Made by a program: the position numbers and the translations under genes. Positions 53,420-61,563 of a stretch of 64,000 bases of DNA are shown piece after piece. This DNA comes from JAYOEY01 sp038116945 (GTDB taxonomy: Bacteria > Pseudomonadota > Alphaproteobacteria > MPNO01 > UBA2964): contig JAYOEY010000006.1 in NCBI GenBank assembly GCA_038116945.1, positions 115,543 through 179,542 on the forward strand, written 5' to 3'. Within the stretch, counting starts at the first letter, position 1; every line of letters starts with the position of its first letter. Under the pieces are notes generated by a model. The model did not search any database. It was not told where the DNA came from and was given only the letters and a program-made list of their open reading frames with translations.

Positions 53420-54109
53420 ATGCCCGGCAAAGCCACCGTCCTGGTCGTAGAAGACGACAAAGATCTGCGCGGAGCGCTGATCGACCAGCTGTCTCTTTAT
53501 GAAGACTACGAGGCGGTCCCCGTCGGCACGGCCGCAGAAGCGCTTTCCCATGTAGACCGGCAGCATGTCGATCTCGTCCTGCTCGATATCGGTCTTCCCG
53601 ACATGGACGGGCGCGAGACCTGCCGGCTGATGCGTCGCCATGGCCTTCACGCGCCGATCATCATGCTGACGGCGCTCGACGGCGATGCCGACACCATCCT
53701 CGGGCTGGAAGCGGGCGCCAACGATTACGTGACCAAGCCCTTCCGGATCGGCGTCCTGCTGGCGCGAATCCGGTCGCAGCTTCGACAGCACGAGACGAAC
53801 GAGGATGCGGCGTTTTCACTGGGCCCGTACATCTTCAAACCCAGCGCGCGGCGGTTGGTCGACCGGCAAACGCGGAAAGAAATCTCGCTGAGCGAAAAGG
53901 AAAGCGCCATCCTGAAACACCTGTACAAGGCGGGCGATACGGTTGTGGGGTACGACGAACTCTATTCGGAAATCTGGGATCACAACGCGCCGCTCGCCAC
54001 CCACACGCTTCAGACACATATCTACCGGCTGCGCCAGAAGATCGAACCCGACCCGTCCCGGCCGCGGATACTCAAGTCGGAGGCCGGCGGCTACCGGGTA
54101 GTTCGGTGA
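53420..54109 (+). CDS. OmpR-family response regulator (no adjacent kinase)
   Basis: 229 residues: receiver domain with VLVVEDDKDLRGALIDQLSL, phospho-acceptor LLDIGLPDMDGRET, and Lys in YVTKPFRIGVLLARIRSQLR; then a winged-helix DNA-binding domain (SLSEKESAILKHLYKAG, THTLQTHIYRLRQKIEPD). No sensor kinase gene is next to it. A GTG at 53288 would add 44 unmatched residues; ATG 53420 with GGA upstream starts directly at the receiver. It lies 159 bases before the cytochrome P460 gene and may control it. Confidence 0.92.
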   Translation: MPGKATVLVVEDDKDLRGALIDQLSLYEDYEAVPVGTAAEALSHVDRQHVDLVLLDIGLPDMDGRETCRLMRRHGLHAPIIMLTALDGDADTILGLEAGANDYVTKPFRIGVLLARIRSQLRQHETNEDAAFSLGPYIFKPSARRLVDRQTRKEISLSEKESAILKHLYKAGDTVVGYDELYSEIWDHNAPLATHTLQTHIYRLRQKIEPDPSRPRILKSEAGGYRVVR

Positions 54110-54125
54110 AGCGACGCGCACCGAA

Positions 54126-54145
54126 GTCTCACAAAGAAGTGAGAC
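54126..54145. promoter_or_regulatory. Inverted repeat between response regulator and P460 gene
   Basis: GTCTCAC-AAAGAA-GTGAGAC is a perfect 7-bp inverted repeat 16 bases after the regulator stop and 123 bases before the P460 ATG. It could be a weak terminator without a U-run, or an operator for autoregulation. Confidence 0.4.
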
Positions 54146-54268
54146 GATGTCATTGGCCGGAAAGACGCGCCTGTTGATAGCTTTCGGCATCCATAACGAA
54201 CGCGCCTGCGAAACGGGCTGCACCGGCCGTCGGCGACGAACATCAAACCGGATGGGAGGACATTAACA

Positions 54269-55450
54269 ATGAAACCGATGAAATCGAGAATGCTCAGCAC
54301 GACGGTCATCCCGATCGCCGTCGCCGCCGCCGGCTTTACGCTGATCGCGGTCGGCGAACTGCCCGAAGCCCGCGCGGCTCAGCAGATTGCCCAGAGAGGC
54401 TGTAACCCCTGTGCGGCGAAGCGCGCTTGCAACCCCTGCGCCGCGAAGCGCGCCTGCAACCCCTGCGCTGCCAAGAAAGGCTGCAACCCCTGCGCCGCAA
54501 AGAAGGGCTGCAACCCATGCGCCGCCAAGCGGGCCTGCAATCCCTGCGCAGCGAAGAAAGGCTGCGGCCCGTGCGGCGCGAAGCGCGCCTGTAACCCGTG
54601 CAACCCCTGCAACCCGTGCGCGGGCGGCGCGGCATCCTACAGCAGCAAGTGCGTCGTACCGCGCCTTGCCTCGGCAAACCCTTGCGCAGCAAAGCGCGGC
54701 TGCAACCCCTGCGCAGCGAAGAAGGGCTGCAACCCCTGTGCGGCGAAGCGCGCCTGCAACCCCTGCGCAGCGAAGAAAGGCTGTAACCCTTGCGCGGCGA
54801 AACGTGCCTGCAATCCCTGCGCCGCGAAGAAGGGCTGCAACCCCTGTGCGGCGAAGCGCGCCTGCAACCCCTGCGCGGCAAAGAAGGGCTGCGGCCCGTG
54901 CGGCGCAAAGAATCCGTGCAACCCCTGTGGCGCCGCGCCTGAGGTCAAGCTGACCACCGCCGAAGCCAATGCCGTCTATGACTGCCTCAAGGGCGAGATG
55001 AAGACGGCCTATGCCAAGTCCGGCAATCTCTGGGCGAAATGGTACGCGCAGTGGGCGAAGTTCTCGAAACAGCCCTACGTGTCGGCCACCCATGGCGGAC
55101 GCTTCGTCCACAACTACGCCAGCAAAAAAGCCGCAGGCGGCTACGGCAGGTTCGAAAAAGCCGGCAAGATGGCCCGGGGCGGCGTCCTCGCCAAGGACAG
55201 CTTCAGCGTGACCCCGAAGGGCCAGGTCAGCGTCGGACCGCTGTTCCTGATGGAGAAGATGAAGCCGGGCTTCATGAAGGCAAGCAACGACTGGCGCTAT
55301 ACGTTGATCATGCCGAACGGACAGGTCGTCGGCACCACCAAGGGCAAGGGATCGAAGAGCGTGCAGTTCTGCATCACCTGCCACCAGGCAGTCGCCGAGG
55401 AGCAGGACGCGATGTTCTTCCTGCCCGAGGAATACCGGGCGAAGAAATAA
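54269..55450 (+). CDS. Secreted cytochrome P460 with N-terminal Cys-rich CNPCAAK repeats
   Basis: 393 residues. A signal peptide (VIPIAVAAAGFTLIAVGE, cleavage near ARA) is followed by residues 45-220 made mostly of a nonapeptide CNPCAAKRA or CNPCAAKKG (13 full copies), plus CGPCGAK and CNPCNPCNPC variants. This region holds 38 Cys, all in a CxxC spacing apart from a few, and many Lys/Arg. Residues about 228-393 are a cytochrome P460 domain ending with haem-c motif CITCH (C368, C371, H372) and FFLPEEYRAKK. P460 enzymes oxidise hydroxylamine or related small nitrogen compounds in the periplasm; the repeat may hold metal ions or form disulfide networks. GGAGG stands before the ATG. The gene ends at a strong terminator. 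Confidence 0.85.
   Translation: MKPMKSRMLSTTVIPIAVAAAGFTLIAVGELPEARAAQQIAQRGCNPCAAKRACNPCAAKRACNPCAAKKGCNPCAAKKGCNPCAAKRACNPCAAKKGCGPCGAKRACNPCNPCNPCAGGAASYSSKCVVPRLASANPCAAKRGCNPCAAKKGCNPCAAKRACNPCAAKKGCNPCAAKRACNPCAAKKGCNPCAAKRACNPCAAKKGCGPCGAKNPCNPCGAAPEVKLTTAEANAVYDCLKGEMKTAYAKSGNLWAKWYAQWAKFSKQPYVSATHGGRFVHNYASKKAAGGYGRFEKAGKMARGGVLAKDSFSVTPKGQVSVGPLFLMEKMKPGFMKASNDWRYTLIMPNGQVVGTTKGKGSKSVQFCITCHQAVAEEQDAMFFLPEEYRAKK
54401..54928 (+). repeat. 27-bp tandem coding repeats (CNPCAAK units)
   Basis: In two blocks (54401-54619 and about 54683-54928), each 27-base unit encodes one nonapeptide. The units alternate RA and KG endings, with synonymous third-base changes, so the amino acid pattern is kept more strictly than the DNA. 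Such arrays can expand or shrink by slippage between strains. Confidence 0.95.
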
Positions 55451-55472
55451 CCCGTCCGGTTCGCGAACAGCG

Positions 55473-55513
55473 AAGGGCCGCCCCGCCTGTCTGAAGGTCG
55501 GGGCGGCCCTTTT
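55473..55513 (+). terminator. Intrinsic terminator after the P460 gene
   Basis: GGGCCGCCCC (55475-55484) pairs with GGGGCGGCCC (55500-55509) as a perfect 10-bp stem, followed by TTTT. It begins 25 bases after the stop codon of the P460 gene. Confidence 0.9.
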
Positions 55514-55573
55514 CGCATCAGCTGAAATGTCGGACACTCCCGGTCGGAATTATTTCTGACAGGGAACCGGATC

Positions 55574-57229
55574 ATGGCGCGGATGACAGGCGGGGCGGCG
55601 ATCGTGAAATCGCTGCGGCAGTACGGTGTGGACACGATGTTCGGCATTCCGGGCGTCCAGCTCGACTGGCTATTCAACGCCCTCTATGACGAGCGCAACG
55701 GCATCCGCTTCATCCAGAACCGTCACGAGCAGGGCGGCGGCTACATGGCGTTCGGCTATGCCGCCTCTTCCGGCAAGGTCGGCGCCTATGCCGTAGTGCC
55801 GGGACCCGGATTCCTGAACTCCTCTGCCGCGCTGTCGACCGCCTATGCCTGCAATTCGCCGGTCATGTGCATCACCGGCCAGGTCGCGACGGACAAGATC
55901 GACCGGCATCTGGGTACGCACCATGAGATAAGGGACCAGCTCGGCACCATGCGGACGCTGACCAAATGGGCCGACCGGATCGAGCGCCCGGCAGATGCGC
56001 CCCAGGCGGTCGAGACCGCGTTTCGCGAACTGCGCTCGGGCCGCATCCGGCCAGTGGCGATCGAGGCCGCGCCGGACGTTCTGGCGGCGGAGGCGGAGGT
56101 AGAGCTGCGCGATCCGCTCGATGCGCCCCTGCCTTTCGCGCCCGATCCGGATGCCATCGAAAAAGCCGCGAAGCTGCTGGGTTCGGCGGAGCGGCCGCTG
56201 ATCCTGTCCGGGCGCGGCGCGTTCGATGCGTGCGAAGAGCTCCTGGCGGTCGCGGAGATGCTGCAGGCGCCGGTCAGCATGTCGCGCAACGGCAAGGGCG
56301 CCATCCCGCCGACCCATTATCTCGGCGTCGCCGAAAGCGTGGGCCATCGTCTTTACGCAGACGCCGATGTCGTGCTCGCGGTGGGCACCCGCATGTACGA
56401 GCAGTATTACGGCTGGGGCGTCGATGAGTCGGTGAAGATCGTCCGCATCGATGTCGACCCGACAGAGGTGTCGCGGAGCGGCAAGCCCGCCGTCGGCATC
56501 GCAGCGGACGCGAAGCTTTCTCTCGCCGCGCTCGCCAACGCGCTCGGCAGGCACAACCGAAAGCGCGCCTCGCGCAAGGACGAGCTGCTGGCCGCCAAGG
56601 CCGATCTCCAGAAGGAGTTCGAAAAGCTGTCGCCGCAATGGGAATACATCTCGGTGCTGCGCGAGGAACTGCCGGAAGACGGGTTCGTGGTCGGCGAATC
56701 CACCCAGATGGCCTACATGGCGCGCATCGGCATGCCGTTTTACCACCCGCGCACCTATGTCTCGCCGGGCTATCAGGGAACGCTCGGCTACGGCTTCCCG
56801 ACCTCGCTCGGCGTCAAGGTCGCCAACCCGGACAGGGAAGTCGTCTCGATTTCCGGCGACGGGGGGTTCCTGTTCGCCGGCAGCGAGCTGTCTACCGCCG
56901 TACAGCACCGCATCGGCACGGTGACGCTGGTGTTCAACGACGGCGCCTACGGCAACGTCAAGCGCACCCAGGTCCACAATTACGGCAACAGGGTAATCGG
57001 CACCGAGCTGCACAACCCGGATTTCGTCAAGTACGCCGAATCGTTCGGCGCACAGGCCTTCAAGGCCACCAACCCGGACGAGCTGCGCGCGGCGCTGAAG
57101 AAAGGACTCGGCAACGACTTCCCGACCCTGATCGAAATCCCGGTCGGCGAGCTGCCGAGCCCGTGGCATCTGATGCATCTGCCGCGCGTGCGCGGCGGCG
57201 CCGGAGCGCCGGTAAGCCCGAGGGTTTAG
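55574..57229 (+). CDS. Thiamine pyrophosphate-binding enzyme (acetolactate synthase-like)
   Basis: 551 residues with the three-domain TPP layout: N-terminal PYR domain (VDTMFGIPGVQLDWLFNALY, catalytic Glu in NRHEQGGGYMAFGYA), a central domain, and a C-terminal TPP domain (ISGDGGFLFAGSELSTAVQ, LVFNDGAYGNVKRTQ). Family members include acetolactate synthase, benzoylformate decarboxylase and oxalyl-CoA decarboxylase; the substrate cannot be told here. There is no adjacent small regulatory subunit, so biosynthetic acetolactate synthase is unlikely. AGGG precedes the ATG. Confidence 0.88.
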   Translation: MARMTGGAAIVKSLRQYGVDTMFGIPGVQLDWLFNALYDERNGIRFIQNRHEQGGGYMAFGYAASSGKVGAYAVVPGPGFLNSSAALSTAYACNSPVMCITGQVATDKIDRHLGTHHEIRDQLGTMRTLTKWADRIERPADAPQAVETAFRELRSGRIRPVAIEAAPDVLAAEAEVELRDPLDAPLPFAPDPDAIEKAAKLLGSAERPLILSGRGAFDACEELLAVAEMLQAPVSMSRNGKGAIPPTHYLGVAESVGHRLYADADVVLAVGTRMYEQYYGWGVDESVKIVRIDVDPTEVSRSGKPAVGIAADAKLSLAALANALGRHNRKRASRKDELLAAKADLQKEFEKLSPQWEYISVLREELPEDGFVVGESTQMAYMARIGMPFYHPRTYVSPGYQGTLGYGFPTSLGVKVANPDREVVSISGDGGFLFAGSELSTAVQHRIGTVTLVFNDGAYGNVKRTQVHNYGNRVIGTELHNPDFVKYAESFGAQAFKATNPDELRAALKKGLGNDFPTLIEIPVGELPSPWHLMHLPRVRGGAGAPVSPRV

Positions 57230-57243
57230 TCTCAAGCATGGTT

Positions 57244-57270
57244 GTCATCCCGGCCTCGAGCCGGGATCCA
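57244..57270. repeat. REP-like intergenic hairpin, copy 1
   Basis: A 27-base unit opening GTCATCCCGG and closing CCGGGATCCA, with CCCGGC and GCCGGG as a stem around CTCGA. It resembles short palindromic repeats widespread between genes in alphaproteobacteria. Confidence 0.75.
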
Positions 57271-57352
57271 GTGAGCGGGCGATTCGTCATACTGGACGCA
57301 CTGGGGCACGGAATTTCGGCGGAGACGCACCTTCCTTGCAACATCCTCTCCC

Positions 57353-57379
57353 GTCATCCTGGACTTGATCCGGGATCCA
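57353..57379. repeat. REP-like intergenic hairpin, copy 2
   Basis: Matches copy 1 at 23 of 27 positions (GTCATCCTGG ... CCGGGATCCA) with stem TCCTGGA/TCCGGGA around CTTGA (one G-T pair). Confidence 0.75.
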
Positions 57380-57636
57380 CGTTTTTCTGTTCTATTCAAT
57401 GACTTCCAGATCGGAAAACAACGAAACGTGGATGGTCGTGACAAGCACGACCATGACGATTGGGGGACAATGAAATTAAACCGGACAGCAGTGGACCTGA
57501 CCCAGGGGTCTTGCGCCGGAAAGGCGCCGAAGCGGGGATTGTCATGATCGGCGGAGACCGACCGTGACGGGTGACGTAAACAGGGTTCCCTGTCAGAAAA
57601 TCCTCGCGACGCGTACGAGGATGACGCGACCCGTCT

Positions 57637-59094
57637 CTACACGAACTCGGGCTTTTCCATCACGTAGTGCTCGCGCATGCGGTCGCGGAAATTTTCCATG
57701 ACCTTCCGGTTCAGCGTGACCGGCGGTTGCTGGTCGGGCGGGACCAGCGGTTCGTAGACCACGTCGCCGATTTCTTCGGCGAACGTATCCCTGGCGCGCT
57801 GCACCAGGGCCGGATCGCGCATCAGGTCCAGTACCGTCGCCGCCAGCGTCTTGGCGCCCGCGACGGCGCCCTTGTGGGCGATGCCGGTGGCGAGCGCCGC
57901 GCCGCCGGCCCAGTGGTGGTAGGGCACGTTGGGCACGTTCGACGGAAACGACACGCGGCCCATCGGCACCTTCCAGGAAACGTCGCCGCAATCGTTGGAC
58001 GGCGCGCGCTGCGCGGTCGGGCCGTCGAGCGCCGTGATTTCGGGCTTGAGTCCTTCCACCCTCACCCCGGCGGCTTCCTGCAGCCTGCGGGCGAATTCGT
58101 GCTCTTCCCCGGTCCAGTCCGGCATGCCGACCAGCTCGATATTGTTCTGGATGACCTCCGCCAGCCCCTGGTTGGTGCGCACCGGCCAGACCGCGCTCAT
58201 CACCTCGATCTCGACCTCGGTGTTGGTCATCATCGCCGCGCCGCGCGCTATCCTGCAGCCCTGCTCGTAGACGCTCCGCGCCCCTTCCGCCATTGGCGCC
58301 CTGAACGTCCACCATACGGTGGCGAGCGCCGGCACGGTGTTGGGCTGGTCGCCGCCATGGGTGATCACCCGGTGCGCCCGCATGTCCGGTTCCATGTGCT
58401 CGCGAAACTGCGCCATGCCCATATCCATCAGCATCACCGCATCGAGCGCATCGCGCGCCTTCCACGGCGCGGTGGAGGCATGCGCGGTTTCGCCGTGAAA
58501 GGTGAAATAGGCCGAGATCGCCGCCGAATGGGTCAGCCCGTAGACCGTGTTGAACTCGCCCGCGACATGATCGTGAATCGCCACGTCGACATCGTCGAAC
58601 CAGCCGTCCCGCACATAGTAGGGCCGGCTGATGAGCTGTTCCTCGCCCGGCGCGCCAAACACCTTGAGCGTGCCCTTGAGGCCGAATTCCTCCATCGCGC
58701 GCTTGGCCGCGATCGCGCCCGACACCATGACGGACGCGTTGCAGTTATGCCCCTCGCAATGGCCGGGCGCGTCCTGCGTGATGCATTGTCGCTCGGCGAC
58801 GCCGGAGACCTGGGAGTTGTTGGGGTTGGCGTCGTACTCGGTATGAAGCGCGATGACCGGCTCGCCCTCGCCGAAGGTGGCGCAGAACCCCGTCGGAAAG
58901 CCGGATATGCCGCGCTCGACCGCGAAGCCCGCCTCTTCCAGCGTGTCGCACAGCAGCTTCGCGGATTCGAACTCCTGCATGCCGACCTCGCCGAAATAGA
59001 AGATCGAATCGGAAATGATCTTCACCGCCGCTTCGTTGCGGTCGATGAAATCGAAGACGAATTCCTTTTCCCTGCCGAGATTGGATGCGGTCAT
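57637..59094 (-). CDS. M20-family amidohydrolase
   Basis: 485 residues. M20 metallopeptidase pattern: PVIALHTEYDANPNNSQVSG, DAPGHCEGHNCNASVMVSGA with metal-binding His, VFGAPGEEQLISRPYYVRDG with Glu, and the dimer/lid domain with HGETAHASTAPWKARDALDA. The AbgB/indole-acyl hydrolase branch cleaves N-acyl amino acids such as p-aminobenzoyl-glutamate. It is followed by the radical SAM gene (upstream on minus, 9-base gap), forming one run with the VOC gene and probably the sulfurtransferase. Confidence 0.9.
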   Translation of the reverse strand: MTASNLGREKEFVFDFIDRNEAAVKIISDSIFYFGEVGMQEFESAKLLCDTLEEAGFAVERGISGFPTGFCATFGEGEPVIALHTEYDANPNNSQVSGVAERQCITQDAPGHCEGHNCNASVMVSGAIAAKRAMEEFGLKGTLKVFGAPGEEQLISRPYYVRDGWFDDVDVAIHDHVAGEFNTVYGLTHSAAISAYFTFHGETAHASTAPWKARDALDAVMLMDMGMAQFREHMEPDMRAHRVITHGGDQPNTVPALATVWWTFRAPMAEGARSVYEQGCRIARGAAMMTNTEVEIEVMSAVWPVRTNQGLAEVIQNNIELVGMPDWTGEEHEFARRLQEAAGVRVEGLKPEITALDGPTAQRAPSNDCGDVSWKVPMGRVSFPSNVPNVPYHHWAGGAALATGIAHKGAVAGAKTLAATVLDLMRDPALVQRARDTFAEEIGDVVYEPLVPPDQQPPVTLNRKVMENFRDRMREHYVMEKPEFV

Positions 59095-59103
59095 GGTCTT
59101 CTC

Positions 59104-60057
59104 CTACTCCCTGCTGCACGCCCCGCCGCCGAGAACGCAGAATTTCGCGCAGTGCGGATGGTTGAGCGCCACGTCGCGCGCGGCGCCTTCCAGCGTCGGG
59201 CCGAAATCGAATTCGTCGTCATAGGGCAGCAGCGTACAGGCCGCCACCGACGGGCGTTCCGCGCCCTTGCGCTTCACCACCATGCGCGAGGTGGCGCACA
59301 TGATGTCGTCCGGATTCACGCCGAGGATCGACCAGCACTGCTCGGTAATCTCGGGCACATCCTGGGTCGGATCCATCTCGGGGAACAGGGTCAGCGCCAC
59401 CGGATCGTCGGCATCGATGCGGATGTCGTGCTCGGCGAACAGCGCGCGGAATCCGGCGCGAATCGACGCCTCGTCCTCGCCCCAGAGCGTCCGCCCGGCG
59501 ACATGGGTGACGAACTTTCCCTCCGAAAGAAATTTCAGCCCGTCGATCATCGGCTGCCAGCTGCCCGGCCCGCGCTCTTTTTCGTGCTGTTCCTGTGTGT
59601 AGTGATCGACCGAGACGCGCAATATCAGACGGTCGTCGAACCGGTAGCGCAGCTTTTTCAGCATCGCATCGTGGCGCCGCATCGGCCGCATGGCGTTTGT
59701 CAGCACCAGCGCCCGGAAACCGCGCGCCAGGACGGTTTCCAGTATGCGGATGATGTCGGGGTTCATGAACGGCTCGCCGCCTGTGAAGGCGATTTCCTTT
59801 GTGCCGAGACCAAGCGTCGCGATCTCGTCTAGATAGGCGACGGTCTCCTCGTAAGTTATGTAGGACAGCCGGTCGTTGCGCGGGGTGGATTCGATATAGC
59901 AGTTCTCGCAGGCGAGATTGCAAAGCGTACCGGTGTTGATCCACAACGTATCGAGCGATTTGAGACCGACCCGTGCGCGCTTCTCGCCCGTCGCCGTGAC
60001 GTCAGGATCCCGGAACTTGGCGGGATCGAGCGGCCTGATGTCTGCAGACCCGTCCAT
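59104..60057 (-). CDS. Radical SAM protein with C-terminal Cys-rich tail
   Basis: 317 residues. The 4Fe-4S/SAM motif is CNLACENC (C-x3-C-x2-C) near residue 42-49, followed by EIAFTGGEPFMNPDIIRILE and VLTNAMRPM. Extra Cys occur in IMCATSRM, AACTLLPYDD and the last 20 residues (HPHCAKFCVLGGGACSRE), a spacing that could bind a second iron-sulfur cluster, as in SPASM/twitch enzymes. Such enzymes modify peptides or cofactors. It sits between an M20 amidohydrolase and a VOC protein; no short precursor peptide gene was found nearby. Confidence 0.85.
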   Translation of the reverse strand: MDGSADIRPLDPAKFRDPDVTATGEKRARVGLKSLDTLWINTGTLCNLACENCYIESTPRNDRLSYITYEETVAYLDEIATLGLGTKEIAFTGGEPFMNPDIIRILETVLARGFRALVLTNAMRPMRRHDAMLKKLRYRFDDRLILRVSVDHYTQEQHEKERGPGSWQPMIDGLKFLSEGKFVTHVAGRTLWGEDEASIRAGFRALFAEHDIRIDADDPVALTLFPEMDPTQDVPEITEQCWSILGVNPDDIMCATSRMVVKRKGAERPSVAACTLLPYDDEFDFGPTLEGAARDVALNHPHCAKFCVLGGGACSRE

Positions 60058-60063
60058 CGATGA

Positions 60064-60681
60064 CTATCGACGCCGCAAGGACGGATCGGCCAGCGTCATG
60101 TCCTGACCGGGCGGTGCGTCGTCGATGGCGTCCTCAAGCGAGGCGACCGGACGCCATTCGTTCGCCGGGCGTACGGTATCGTCGCCCGCAACCTGATCCA
60201 GACCCCAGTATATTTCCAGGCAGTGCCCGTCCGGATCGCGGAACTCGACCGCCACCTGACAGCCGCCGCGCCGCCGCCCCTCGAAATCGATCTCGACGCC
60301 GTTCGCAATAAGGTGGTCGCGCGCGCGGAACACCTCGTCGAGCGTCTCGACCTGAAACGCCATATGGTGGATTTCCTTGCCCTTCGGCGGCTCCTTCGCC
60401 CCGCCCATGATGGCAAGCCCGTGATGGTCGCTGTTGAACCGCATCAGCACCATGCGACCGGGCAGCATCGATTCCGGATAGGCGTCGGACACGCGGAACC
60501 CCATCACGTTCGTGTAGAACCGTGTCGATCGCTCCAGGTCGGTTACCTTGAGCACCACATGGCCGATCCTTGTGATGTCGAACGGCATGTCTGCAGGCGG
60601 CGCCATCGCGTGTAATGCCTGCATGTCTGCGCTGGCAAGCCCGTCGTAATCGACCACGGCGCGTGGAAATTCCCGTTTCAT
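60064..60681 (-). CDS. VOC-family glyoxalase/dioxygenase-like protein
   Basis: 205 residues with one VOC unit: RIGHVVLKVTDLERSTRFYT, VLMRFNSDHHGLAIMG, HHMAFQVETLDEVFRARDHL and FRDPDGHCLEIYWGLD. Metal ligands are likely the His in GHVVLKV, the His in IHHMAFQV and the Glu in LEIYWG. Extradiol dioxygenases and lyases share these. The radical SAM gene follows it with a 6-base gap. Function of this pair is unknown. Confidence 0.88.
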   Translation of the reverse strand: MKREFPRAVVDYDGLASADMQALHAMAPPADMPFDITRIGHVVLKVTDLERSTRFYTNVMGFRVSDAYPESMLPGRMVLMRFNSDHHGLAIMGGAKEPPKGKEIHHMAFQVETLDEVFRARDHLIANGVEIDFEGRRRGGCQVAVEFRDPDGHCLEIYWGLDQVAGDDTVRPANEWRPVASLEDAIDDAPPGQDMTLADPSLRRR

Positions 60682-60699
60682 GGCGTGTTTTCTCCCCTG

Positions 60700-61518
60700 T
60701 CAGCTCTCGACGGGCAGGTCCGGATCGTTGCCCCATTCGGACCAGGAACCGTCATAGCCCCTCACTTTTTCGAAACCGAGTGATTTCAGCATCACATAGG
60801 TATGTGCGGAGCGATGATGCGTCTGGCAATGGACGATCACCTCTTTGTCATCGGTCACGCCGCGTTCGGAAAGCAGCGCCCGCAGTTCGGCCTCGGACTT
60901 CATACGGAAATTGCGCGACCGGTCGATCGCCATGGTCCAGTCCATGTTGACCGCGCCCGGAATATGCCCGCCGCGTTCGGAGCGAACGTCCGATCCGTCA
61001 TATTCTGCGGGCGTCCGGCAATCGAGCACCAGAACGGAGTCATCGTCGAGGTGCGACAGGATGTAGCCCTTGTCGGCGATTCCGTCTTTTCCCAGGGTTG
61101 CCCTGTAATCGGCCGGAACAGGCGTCGCCGGGCCCGACTCCACGGGATGTCCTTCCTCGACCCAGCTGTGCAGCCCGCCGTTCAGCAGCGAAAGATTCCT
61201 GTGCCCGAGCACGTCGAGCGTCCAGAGCAGACGCGACCCTTTGGCCGTCCCTTCCCGGTCGCAGGCGACGATGTGGGTTTCGGGCGTCGCCCCGACAGAG
61301 GAAAGAGCCGCCGAAAGCCGGTCGGCGGACGCAATCGTTCCCATCGCCGGCGGGCGCGGGCCGATCAGCGACGGGTAGGGAAGATTGACCGCGCCCGGAA
61401 TGTGGGCCTGCTCAAAGGCCGGCGGATCGCTCAGATCGACGACCAGCAGCCCGTCCGTCCCAAGCGCGCCTTCGAGCGCATCGGGTTCGACAATCAGCGG
61501 CAACAGGGGATCGGACAT
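60700..61518 (-). CDS. Two-domain sulfurtransferase (rhodanese family)
   Basis: 272 residues with two rhodanese domains. The first (LVVDLSDPPAFEQAHIPGAV) is the inactive half; the second (VLDCRTPAEYDGSDVRSERG, HIPGAVNMDW) carries the catalytic Cys in VIVHCQTHHRSAHTY. The loop C-Q-T-H-H-R differs from the CGSGVT loop of classical 3-mercaptopyruvate sulfurtransferase. It transfers sulfur from thiosulfate or 3-mercaptopyruvate to a thiol acceptor. It is 18 bases upstream of the VOC gene on the same strand. Confidence 0.9.
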   Translation of the reverse strand: MSDPLLPLIVEPDALEGALGTDGLLVVDLSDPPAFEQAHIPGAVNLPYPSLIGPRPPAMGTIASADRLSAALSSVGATPETHIVACDREGTAKGSRLLWTLDVLGHRNLSLLNGGLHSWVEEGHPVESGPATPVPADYRATLGKDGIADKGYILSHLDDDSVLVLDCRTPAEYDGSDVRSERGGHIPGAVNMDWTMAIDRSRNFRMKSEAELRALLSERGVTDDKEVIVHCQTHHRSAHTYVMLKSLGFEKVRGYDGSWSEWGNDPDLPVES

Positions 61519-61563
61519 GCAAAAAGCTCCAGAATGAGGGAATTGACTGCGATTCCGTAAACC

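Larger units (their letters stand above)
57230..57636. other. Convergent intergenic region with two repeat units
   Basis: 407 bases between the TPP enzyme and the M20 gene stops. It has two copies of a hairpin repeat (57244-57270 and 57353-57379). The rest shows no clear gene or terminator. Confidence 0.7.

Noticed and set aside
54401..54928. Regular 27-base repeats looking like a CRISPR array
   Set aside because: The units are contiguous without spacers and lie in frame inside a gene with signal peptide and haem domain; they encode CNPCAAK peptides.
57667..59832. Open frame on plus of about 720 codons
   Set aside because: Antisense to the M20 and radical SAM genes; His/Arg-rich shadow translation.
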